A stretch of 64,000 bases of DNA from Rostrohypoxylon terebratum (Eukaryota > Ascomycota > Sordariomycetes > Xylariales > Hypoxylaceae): the NCBI GenBank assembly GCA_022497145.1, contig MU385868.1, positions 186,001 through 250,000 of the forward strand, given 5' to 3'. Shown one piece after another: positions 56,026 through 64,000 of the stretch. The translations under genes and the position numbers were made by a program. The notes below the pieces were generated by a model, which was not told the origin of the DNA, made no database searches, and worked only from the letters and a program-made list of their open reading frames with translations. Numbering within the stretch: position 1 is the first letter of the stretch; each line of letters opens with the position of its first letter.

Positions 56026-57200
56026 TCAATATCCGCCTGTCCCTACGATCATCTTGTGCTTCTGCTCTAGAGGTTCAACAGGCACGGCTGGTCCTCGAGG
56101 TACAATGACAGCAGCTTGGCTGTTCGTAACCCTGTTCTTCGCGACAGCATATCCGCTAGCATACAGACCGATCCATGGCTGAGTTGTCTTATGGAAAGCA
56201 CCTCCCGTAATCTCGGTCTCGTCCCAATACAGCTGGCGGAACCACCGGTGAAGATTAGGGTAATCATGGCGGATGCTCTTGAGGTTGCAGAGGAAAACGG
56301 TGTGATATGCGACGTCGAAACGGGCAATGGTCGTATATAGGCGAACATCAGCTTCGGTGATGTGAAGTCCAAATAAGAACAGATTTCCCACAGCGGCTTG
56401 GTCGGCTAGGATAGACTCAAGCCGGTCGAGCGACTTAAATAAGGGGTAGACATTCTGGTCATAGGACTCTTGCTTGGTGGCGAACCCGCATTTGTATACG
56501 CCATTGTTCACGGCATCGTAAACCCATTCATTCATCTCATCAATATCTTTTCGCAGGTGCACCGGATATAGGCCGCCGCCAGGCTTGTTCGCCTCCCTAT
56601 ACGGCTCCGGAATAAAGGCGTCGAACTCGGAGTAGAACATGCGGATAATCTCGCTGGACTCATTGTTGACGATAGTGCCGGCCTTCTTATCCCACAGCAC
56701 AGGAACGGTGAACCTACCGTTGAAGTCGGGGTCCGCTTTAAAGTACAGCTCCCGTAAATAAGTGAAGCCATACAGGGGGTCTTTGGGGAGTGTGCCGTGA
56801 GAGCCGTCGAAGAACCAACCCTTCTCACCCATGGACGGGCTTAAAACGTACAGGTCAATGACATCCTCGAGACGCTTGAAGGCACGCACGATGGTGGTGC
56901 GGTGCGCCTTGCGATTGTGTGGCCATGTTAGTCGATCCCATGCTTGTGGCTTATACTACCTAACGAATGTAACATGAAATACATACCCACGGACAACCCG
57001 GAGAGATGTATAGCGCATAACGACCTTTCTCAGCTGGAAACTGTGAGTTAGGGTCTGCGGAGACGAAGTTGCGGAATGTGCTGGCTGGTCTGGTGAAATG
57101 GCCGTCCTTCTGATATTCGATTTTGGTCTTGTCCTCGTGATTAGCTTTCGTGCATGATTTTAATGTCATTCATTGAGTGATTGCATACAGTCTGAGACAT
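56026..57200 (-). CDS. Ecm4/xi-class glutathione transferase (glutathionyl-hydroquinone reductase type)
   Basis: Three exons, 57200-57189, 57133-56987 and 56907-56026, give 346 aa. The tiny first exon (MSQT) joins by gtatgc...cacgag to DKTKIEYQKDGHFTRPASTF, which fits the family N-terminus better than the unspliced ATG at 57169. The second junction restores ISPGCPWAHRTTIVRAFKRL with the catalytic Cys (about C51) in CPWAHR. Later motifs include SEIIRMFYSEFDAF, YPVHLRKDIDEMNEWVYDAV and ADVRLYTTIARFDVAYHTVF. Family members reduce glutathionyl-hydroquinones with GSH and take part in quinone and xenobiotic detoxification; yeast Ecm4/Gto proteins are the named examples. It is soluble and cytosolic by inference. 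Confidence 0.92.
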
Positions 57201-57850
57201 GTTTCTAAAACTCCGGTGGCTGACAGATTTGACCAGTGATTTCTGATTGGGGATTGTTGTAACTCGTCGAAGTGATAACCGTGTTGAGGGTATTGAGAAA
57301 GTTAAATAGTAGGACAGAGGAAGTCGCTGTGGTCGGAGTATCATTATGGGGGATGGGCTTGTATTGGAGATGTATTACGCCATCGGGTTCCAAGTTGAAA
57401 GCTGCGACTCTCGTAACCTTGGAACATAATGAAATTAATTAGGATTGGCCCCTTACTATTTGGAGTAATATTTCACCTGAGCTGCCTGGGGAATGTGCGA
57501 GTGACGTTTTTGGTGTTACGACACACTGCAGAGGTAGGTACAAACAAGTATAGATGACAAATGCGACTGCCCTGCCGGTTACTTTTCGGTATTTGGTGCG
57601 ACGTCCGGACGAAGTGTAATTGTTAATAGAACGGAGTTAATTATATAATCTCAATCTTGACCTTAATCACGACTCTAAATCACGTATTGCGTGGTTGAAT
57701 TCGATCTTTTTTCTGATTCTTATATGAAAGTACATTCATCGAGATTTAATATATTGATACATCTGATTTACATTCTCGGTACCGGTGGTCCCGAGAGACC
57801 GGATCACGGCGTCTGTTCAGTCCGATATCACACAATATCTTACATGACCG
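57201..57850. other. intergenic upstream of the Ecm4-type gene
   Basis: AT-rich; no gene supported. It holds the promoter and 5' leader of the glutathione transferase. Confidence 0.4.
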
Positions 57851-58210
57851 TCACAACTTCGAGGTCCTCTTGCTGTGAACGCCGTCTTCTCCATCTGAAG
57901 GAACATCGTCGGTTGTCTCGGCCTTGAGACTGATAGGGTCGCCTAGCTGAGTTGGATTGGCCTCTGGTCCATGAAGCTTTTTGACCGCCTTCTCTCTGAG
58001 ATTCTCGTCGCCGTCCCCTTTACCGTTTTGGCTATTTTTTTCGGTAGCGTTTGAGGATGACTCCGAAGCTCCTGTAGCACCTCTTTCCTTGTCCGTGGGA
58101 ATGTGCTCGCTCGGTTCAGCCTTGAGACTAATAGGATCACCAAGCTGGCTCGGATTAGCATCTGGGCCCTTGATTTCCTTCGTTGCCTTCTCTCTTAGAG
58201 TTTCTGGCAT
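57851..58210 (-). CDS. small hydrophilic protein with duplicated GPxANPxQLGDP motif
   Basis: Single exon, 119 aa, ATG at 58210. The protein is built of two near-identical halves: each has LREKA-x-K, then GPxANPxQLGDPISLKAE (about residues 16-33 and 80-97), followed by an acidic or Ser/Thr stretch. No hydrophobic core, signal peptide or cysteine is visible, so it is likely an intrinsically disordered cytosolic or nuclear protein. I recognise the motif as a recurrent one in ascomycete small proteins but know no function. The high charge and lack of bulky residues resemble stress-protective hydrophilins, which is only a guess. Confidence 0.7.
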   Translation of the reverse strand: MPETLREKATKEIKGPDANPSQLGDPISLKAEPSEHIPTDKERGATGASESSSNATEKNSQNGKGDGDENLREKAVKKLHGPEANPTQLGDPISLKAETTDDVPSDGEDGVHSKRTSKL

Positions 58211-58991
58211 TGCATCTGTCTATCCTGATCGGGCTTCGGACTATGCAGTTGTACGTAGGTGACCGGTGATTCTGGATGGGATTCTTATTATGAGGCCTGG
58301 TTTAAAACCTCAGATATTAAAAGTAATAAAATAACTTTAAAATGAGAGGATGTTTTTACTAGAAGTATACGCGATGAAGGAAACAAATAAAATACCTCTG
58401 AGTAGCTACTCCTACTCTCGTCACCGCTTGTTTGTGTTAGCATATGTATTCATAATTCATGAGTCGTGGTCTCATTTGTATTAAAGTCAATGACCTCATA
58501 ACCTATTTGCCGGAACGCCGAAAACAGACGTCCCCTAGAATACAATAATTATAGTGCATGAACCGTAATGGACTAAAACCTATACGCCGAGAGTTAGTGA
58601 GAGTCCAAATATATAGGTACCTAGCAGTTCAGGTCTGGGGTTAGCAGATACCGCTGTCGGCGACGGCCTCATTGGCAAGCTGCCCCTCCTTAAAAACGGG
58701 CTGTTAATTCTATGGGCAATGAGTTACTGTCTAGGTCAACAATAGGAGCACGTTAGTTTTGCTAGATTGATATTAAACGCATCATAGCAATAGGGTTTTG
58801 GTTGCGTTGGTCGTGATTGTGGGGGCTCATGTTAGCAATCGTGGCAATCCGAAGTCATCGTCATACCCTAAAATGGGAAAGTATTCAAACATGGGGGGAA
58901 AACGTAAACGTAGCAGTAACAGTGAAAAGAACTTAGCGCATTATGGGTATTTACAGCATCGTCAGTAGCATATATACAGTTTCTTACGGCA
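58211..58991. other. intergenic region
   Basis: About 780 bp, AT-rich, no gene seen. Confidence 0.4.
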
Positions 58992-60035
58992 TCATACGCC
59001 GCCCACGTAACGTCTCCGACCCTTTGGTCTGATCCGTGTAGGATCTGGTGATGGCTTCCTCACCCGCCCCACCTCTGGACTTCTCCGTCGCGACCTCAAC
59101 AATCCTGGACTCACGTCCCGAGCACTTCTATGGGGGGTATTATGCTTTGAGGACGATATTATCCTCGCGGTCTCATCATCTACGTACGAATCCGATCGGT
59201 ATTCATTTCGAGGTGTGGGCATTTCTGACTCGTTGATATCCTCTCTTTCGACAGCTTTTGCCATCGCAGGCTTTTCCTCCTCCCGAATAACGTCATCCTC
59301 CTCAAACTCCTCTGGCTGCGACTCCAACGACTGGATCTCTGACATATCGGAGATGGAAGTCGTCGGAGACTCGCAGACGTCTGATTGTGATGTTTCTCCG
59401 TCGTCGAAACCGCGAGACAAAGTCCCCGATAATACCATCACATCCGTTTCCGCTTCGGAGAAGGATAACGTCCGTGCAGGCGTCGACGACAGAGAGTTCT
59501 CTGAACACATCGTGAGGGATCGAGGAGAGGGAGGAAGATGACTTTCCGGGATCGAGGTCACCGCAGTGTTAATGGGAAGGGGTTCATATGTCATGTGAGG
59601 ACCATCATCCTCCGGTTCATCAAAAAAGGGTTTTGATGAAGGGTCATCACCGGCTTGATGCCATGGATGATCTTCCGGAAGATAGGATGAAAAGTATCTC
59701 ACGAGGGAGTCAAGAGACTTGGTACGAAAAAGCTGAATAGCGAATTGCCACTGAGTGGTGCCGATAAGATTCGGGTTAGCAATGATCTCGACAGAGGCAG
59801 ATTCTAGGCTTTGGTTCAGCTCGTTCAGCCGAAGCTGCTTGCGATCGGCCAGTAGACGATGGAACTCATCGACGCATGTTGCAGTGTTGGAAATCTCGTA
59901 GACATCGTGGTGAAAGGCCTCGGGGTCCTGGATAGAGAAATTGATTGTGTTATACTGATCATGTAATTTGGTGAAGAGCTCTTCTCTCTTCATCCCAAAC
60001 TTCCAAGCAGGCCATGACCAACCAGGATCATCCAT
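58992..60035 (-). CDS. ascomycete protein of unknown function with ordered N-terminus and disordered tail
   Basis: Single exon, 347 aa, ATG at 60035. The first 135 residues look ordered and helical, with W/F-rich patches (MDDPGWSWPAWKFGM, then LFTKLHDQYNTINFSIQDPEAF and IGTTQWQFAIQLFRTKSLD). The rest is low-complexity: Ser/Pro/Glu-rich, with an acidic run (EEFEEDDVIREEE) and a basic end (RSRRRSPEV, KGRRRYVGG). The layout suggests a protein-binding head with a regulated tail holding many potential SP phosphorylation sites. I recognise no named domain. Coding status is strong because the frame is long, begins with ATG and lacks competition. Confidence 0.75.
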   Translation of the reverse strand: MDDPGWSWPAWKFGMKREELFTKLHDQYNTINFSIQDPEAFHHDVYEISNTATCVDEFHRLLADRKQLRLNELNQSLESASVEIIANPNLIGTTQWQFAIQLFRTKSLDSLVRYFSSYLPEDHPWHQAGDDPSSKPFFDEPEDDGPHMTYEPLPINTAVTSIPESHLPPSPRSLTMCSENSLSSTPARTLSFSEAETDVMVLSGTLSRGFDDGETSQSDVCESPTTSISDMSEIQSLESQPEEFEEDDVIREEEKPAMAKAVEREDINESEMPTPRNEYRSDSYVDDETARIISSSKHNTPHRSARDVSPGLLRSRRRSPEVGRVRKPSPDPTRIRPKGRRRYVGGV

Positions 60036-62442
60036 TCTCCGGTAAACACGTAGGCTTTATGATCTTGTCGACCAACTTAACACCAGTTTCCAGTTTCCCT
60101 ATCTGGGAAACTGTCGCTAGGAGTTGAATCTTGGGCGAAGGGGGAGGAACACGAACGGGAATAGGGTGGACTAGGTGTGTGCGCGGTAGGCGGTACACGT
60201 CGTAATAGGCAGTATTCTAGTTGATTTAGTTGATTTAGGGAATGTTGTCGGTAGTATTAGGGTGGTTGTTGATGGATAAGGAACAAAAAGGTAGGAAATG
60301 GTAGGTGTAGGTGTACAATATGGCTGTTCAATTGGGACTTGTTGATACAAAGGCTTTCCGGTAGCGACTGGATCCATCTAAACGCGTGCTGTCGAGAAAT
60401 ACATTTTGGCTGTCTTTATTGATTTGGGCGTCTTCGTTGACTTTTGCAGAGTTTTTTCTCAACACTAGAGGAGTGTTTTTCTAGCGGATTCGATCGGTTT
60501 TGTGGTGGTTTGTAGTGGCGTAAAGGTAGTTTTCACCGCACATTCCTTTGTAAACCGCTTTGTTTGGAGATCGTGCTGCCGACGGCGAGGGCGATGTGGG
60601 AACTCGTCAGATACCATACCACAGGAGAGTAGTGCCTTACAATGCCTGAGGCATCAACTTCAAGCAGGAAGGACCAATTGTTTTATCTACTTTTATCCTG
60701 GGGGCCACAAGGACACTGCGCCCTCATAAGATTGGTCGGAATGCTTAAAGGGTTCCCAAAGTTTGACCAATGGCTGAAGGTTGAACTATCATCCAGCCAA
60801 TCAAACAGCTTACATCATACATGGGTGCAGGATTTTTACATCAGAGACCCCACTCACACCTGCACACAGACCACATTTGGCCACCCACCATCTTATCCTC
60901 TAGTAATTCCGATCAAATCCTCTTTCATCCAGTCAACCTCATAAGAGCAACTTCAAATCGCACCACCATCAAGTGATAAAGGCTCAACTTTTCTCAGTCA
61001 GTTCAGCTTCGTATTACAAGCTGGAAGCTACACTTTACGTCTTAGATATTTCTTCAATACACACACTCAATTTGATACACCAGTATCCTAAATTGGGAAG
61101 ATTTAACTCTTTTTCGACTAACACTACTCCTAGTAAGACTGTTGACATCTGGGATCATACAGGGCTAGTGAACAGGTTAACACAAAAACCAAATATCTTT
61201 CCAATTTTCTAATTTTCCATTTTTCAATTTTCCAAATTCTAAAGCAGGCAGGAGGAACGCAGACAGGCAGCACAGGCGCAGAAGAGGTACGCAGTAGTGG
61301 TGGGCTGTGTCCGTGCTCGGGCGGAACGATGATGATGTTGGCTCAGCTTACCCAGCCACCCTACCCACCCTACCTCCATGGGACTAGATCCATCCATGGA
61401 TCTTACCCATCCTGCCATCCTGGATCTTGGCCATCTGGAATTTGGGGGCCAAAATACCAAACCGGTTGCCCCTCCGTATATCGTTTTCGCCGCTTCGTTG
61501 CCTATTCGCGAATCACTTGACAGAACTGAGCCATCTGGTCCTCTCACACCTTCCATCGAACAGTCGCCCAAGTCACTTGGAACTACTCATGCAGCGAACC
61601 GCGGCTTGCTACCCTTCTTTCAACCACAGCGATTATGGTCTTGTTTCGATCCAGTGCGGATGTCGAGTATTCAGCCCTAGAAACTCGTGACGAACAGAAG
61701 AAAGTTTATTCTTCCCAAGTACTCCTGCTCATCAAGGAAGAGTCAGGCTACTTTGCTTATATAACACGAGCCATTTCGAGGTGTTTTTTTGCCCCTTCTT
61801 GCCATATTATCATTGCTCCCATCCAAGTATCCCCAGGAAGCGGGCTAGTAGCGGCGGTATCTCACCCTGGAATATTATTAATAGGCCATTTTCCACCCAG
61901 ACACACCCAGACATACCTAGGCAGGTATAGCACCAGCGTTAGATGCAGAGGTAGGTTGACCGACCCTGGGAACCCTAGGTAGGCAGCCGATCTCTCTCCC
62001 ATCCCAAATTCCCCCAGAGTAAAGAGGACGGGATCAGCCGCACAGCATTTCACCCTTTTTCAACGTTTTCCCAGAAGTGACATTATGACTTCCCGTCTCA
62101 ATCAAGGCTTACCTGAGGTAGCTTCTCGAAGTAAAACTGATCCTGAGGACACTTCACCTGACCAGGACTCCTCTGAGAAAGACGCAGAAACTCGCCAATT
62201 TATTCTGAAAGCGCTAGAATAGTTAATTGAAGCGCCCGTGTTGAGTTGCCCATTTCCTTTCTAGAATTTCTCCATTTCTTCTGTCTTTTCCACCTCGAAA
62301 CGGACATTTCCAACCATAGCGACCTTTGCGAAAATTTGTTTCCGTTGCATATCGCATCTAGTTATATTAGAATTCTTCTCTTCTCACTCCCTTTTTTCCT
62401 TCAAGTTCCTTATATTGTATTACATCCTGTCAAATTCTTGTG
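60036..62442. other. 2.4-kb divergent intergenic region
   Basis: Between the minus-strand gene and the kinase. Several short frames overlap on both strands without protein character. The right end (about 62230-62440) is T/C-rich, a probable kinase leader, and it is preceded by a short ATG frame at 62085. Confidence 0.4.
62085..62222 (+). CDS. 45-codon small frame upstream of the kinase (possible uORF)
   Basis: ATG 62085 to TAG 62222, 45 residues, hydrophilic with many S/D/E (TDPEDTSPDQDSSEKDAETR). It ends about 220 bp before the kinase ATG. It could be an upstream ORF in the kinase leader or chance; the composition is protein-like but no family is known. Confidence 0.25.
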   Translation: MTSRLNQGLPEVASRSKTDPEDTSPDQDSSEKDAETRQFILKALE

Positions 62443-64000
62443 ATGGCAGAAGTCTTTCCTTCTGAGGAGAAGACGGAGCCGTTCACTCCGGAGGAACTCG
62501 AGCAGAGGCTCCGCAGCAGTATTCAAGTCGACGAGGTCGGCGATGCCCATAATGACACCGTCCCGCTAGACGACTTGATCATCGAAGAAGACCACCATAA
62601 GCAAGGCATCCGAATTCTGGTACGGCCGCTGACGCGAAACCGGTCGGTCAGCCCCGGGAATGATAATGTCCAGTGGCTAGCGTTGCGCGCCGAGGTGGCC
62701 GACCCTTCGCAGCCTAAATCCAGAGTGCTAGCGGTGACTCAGACCTCCAAAGATATCAACTTCTCCATCAGAATACCACAAGGCGAAGAAGAACGTAGGC
62801 CGCCGATTTGGTGCGAGCTGTACTATGATCCGGCCAGTGATAGCCTCATTTTGTGGAACAGATCGGACGTGCCCATCGTCCTCACCAGGGTCTCCCAACA
62901 AGGTCCCGTTCCCGGATTGAACTTCGTTCAAGATATGGTGCCCGGAACTACCAAGGATCTGTCTCCAGGCACCTGGCGAATTAGCGTCCACGCCATCCCG
63001 GTCCTCGACTTCCGCATACTAGAGAAGCGTCCCGCCACTCTGTTAGTTCCTCGTGATAGCTTCGATTCATCCGTAACCGCTACCCTAGATGCTCGGAACT
63101 CGTTCGGGAAGCGATCCTTCCTCCCCGACGCTAGTGATGATGAGCCGGGTAGCCCCGTCGCCGAGAAGAAGGCCCGCAAAGATGGCCAAGAGAAAGACGG
63201 CGTAATCATCTTCATGGGTCCCAAGCATGAGGAGCTTGTGTTCCCTTACCCCAACGCCTCTAAGACTAAAGAGGTCGCCATTCCCAACGGCCACGCCCTC
63301 CTAGAAATTCAGAAGGACGAAACAGCCGCCATACCCGGCGGGTGCGAGCTTGACCAGTATCGACTAACGAAACGCGAGCAGATTGCCACGACGGGCGCAT
63401 CGTCGGTCTTCACGGCGGAGCACTCTAATGTGCCAGACGGTGTGATAACCGTTAAAGTACTCAAGACACGCAGTTCCAATTCAGAGGCGCGGCCTCAGGA
63501 TACCCACCGCAATGTAATTCGCCAAGCTGACATATGGTTGCGCGAGTACCAAAGCCAAGAAGATCTACAGCACGAGTCAATCGTGCGGCTGTACGGCGGT
63601 GACGCACGCTATTTGTCGTTATACATGGAACATGTGGATGGCAAGGATCTAGCGGCTCGAGGCGTTTGGCGCGACGGCGCTACGGATTTATTCGTAGGCG
63701 ATAAACGAGATGCTGTGCGCATCTTGCGCGACATCGCCGGCGCCTTGCATTACGTCCACCAGAAACGCAAAACCCACAACGACATCAAGCCTGCCAATAT
63801 CCTTTACTCGCGCGACCGAGGCGCCGTGCTTTGCGACTTCGGACTATCGACTCGGACTACTGACCCGGCCACCAACGGTGGTACGCCGTACTATGTGCCC
63901 CCCGAGTTCATCGGACAGAAGTTGCGCGGCCCTGCCTCCGACGTGTGGGCACTCGGCGTCACGATGTTGTATGTACTACGCAAGATTCCGTTCCCGGACG
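62443..64000 (+). CDS. serine/threonine protein kinase-like protein, 3' end outside window
   Basis: ATG 62443 opens a frame without stops or needed introns to the window end (519 complete codons). The N-terminal 290 residues are a non-kinase region with repeated beta-type segments and a KK-A-RK basic cluster. A kinase domain begins near 295. The usual VAIK lysine is in TVKVLK (K338). The catalytic loop is THNDIKPANILY, with Asp 447 and Lys 449 but HND instead of HRD. DFG is intact at 465-467, followed by GTPYYVPPEF and DVWALGV. The glycine loop (IATTGASSVFTAEH) is degenerate. It may be an active Ser/Thr kinase (D and K kept); the missing Arg of HRD implies no activation-loop phosphate switch. 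The rest lies beyond 64000. Confidence 0.88.
   Translation, partial: MAEVFPSEEKTEPFTPEELEQRLRSSIQVDEVGDAHNDTVPLDDLIIEEDHHKQGIRILVRPLTRNRSVSPGNDNVQWLALRAEVADPSQPKSRVLAVTQTSKDINFSIRIPQGEEERRPPIWCELYYDPASDSLILWNRSDVPIVLTRVSQQGPVPGLNFVQDMVPGTTKDLSPGTWRISVHAIPVLDFRILEKRPATLLVPRDSFDSSVTATLDARNSFGKRSFLPDASDDEPGSPVAEKKARKDGQEKDGVIIFMGPKHEELVFPYPNASKTKEVAIPNGHALLEIQKDETAAIPGGCELDQYRLTKREQIATTGASSVFTAEHSNVPDGVITVKVLKTRSSNSEARPQDTHRNVIRQADIWLREYQSQEDLQHESIVRLYGGDARYLSLYMEHVDGKDLAARGVWRDGATDLFVGDKRDAVRILRDIAGALHYVHQKRKTHNDIKPANILYSRDRGAVLCDFGLSTRTTDPATNGGTPYYVPPEFIGQKLRGPASDVWALGVTMLYVLRKIPFPD

Noticed and set aside
57134..57169. ATG at 57169 as start of the Ecm4-type gene
   Set aside because: The residues it adds do not fit the family, and the 12-nt exon with good splice sites does.

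Overview
This window is nuclear DNA of a filamentous ascomycete (Pezizomycotina, probably Sordariomycetes; the order is a guess). The reasons are short GT-AG introns of about 50-130 nt with CTAAC-type branch sites, compact single-gene units on both strands, ascomycete protein families (NCS1 purine permease, Ecm4-type glutathione transferase, BNR-type propeller, F-box proteins, P450) and two intronless 71-nt tRNA-Gly genes. Protein names come from motif recognition only; no database search was run. Splice models were built by hand from reading-frame continuity.

Layout: 0.3-12.2 kb is a gene-dense block: a small unknown protein whose first exon is only an ATG, a Ted1/Cdc1-type metallophosphoesterase, a BNR-like propeller protein (minus), an MFS sugar transporter, a very divergent glycerate-kinase-fold protein and a membrane-tailed sulfotransferase-like protein (minus). 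From 12.2 to 25.2 kb there is almost no gene: AT-rich, microsatellite-rich DNA holding one tRNA-Gly(TCC) and a 38-codon Cys/His-rich reading frame. From 25.2 to 30.1 kb lie a YbjQ-type protein, MsrA and an F-box protein. 30-34 kb and 35-39.7 kb are repeat-bearing deserts with TTAGGG-like tracts, a 602-bp inverted-repeat transposon with a perfect 8-bp target duplication, and a degenerate relative of it. Between the two deserts sits a GHITM/Bax-inhibitor-type mitochondrial protein.

From 39.7 to 48 kb come a complete six-exon P450, tRNA-Gly(GCC) and an isolated small secreted cysteine-rich protein. From 48 kb to the end genes are dense again: a 1005-aa protein joining two cyclic-nucleotide-binding-like domains, an F-box and leucine-rich repeats; an extended SDR (minus); a purine-cytosine permease broken by one in-frame TAG; an Ecm4-type glutathione transferase (minus); a small tandem-motif protein (minus); an ascomycete protein with a disordered tail (minus); and a protein kinase that runs off the right edge.

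The genes look like independent housekeeping, transport and detoxification units. I see no convincing biosynthetic cluster, no CRISPR array and no prokaryote-type operon. The most notable items are the pseudoenzyme-like glycerate kinase with a probable GC-AG intron, the nonsense-mutated permease, the Cys/His mini-protein, the secreted peptide, and the transposon family associated with telomere-like repeats.
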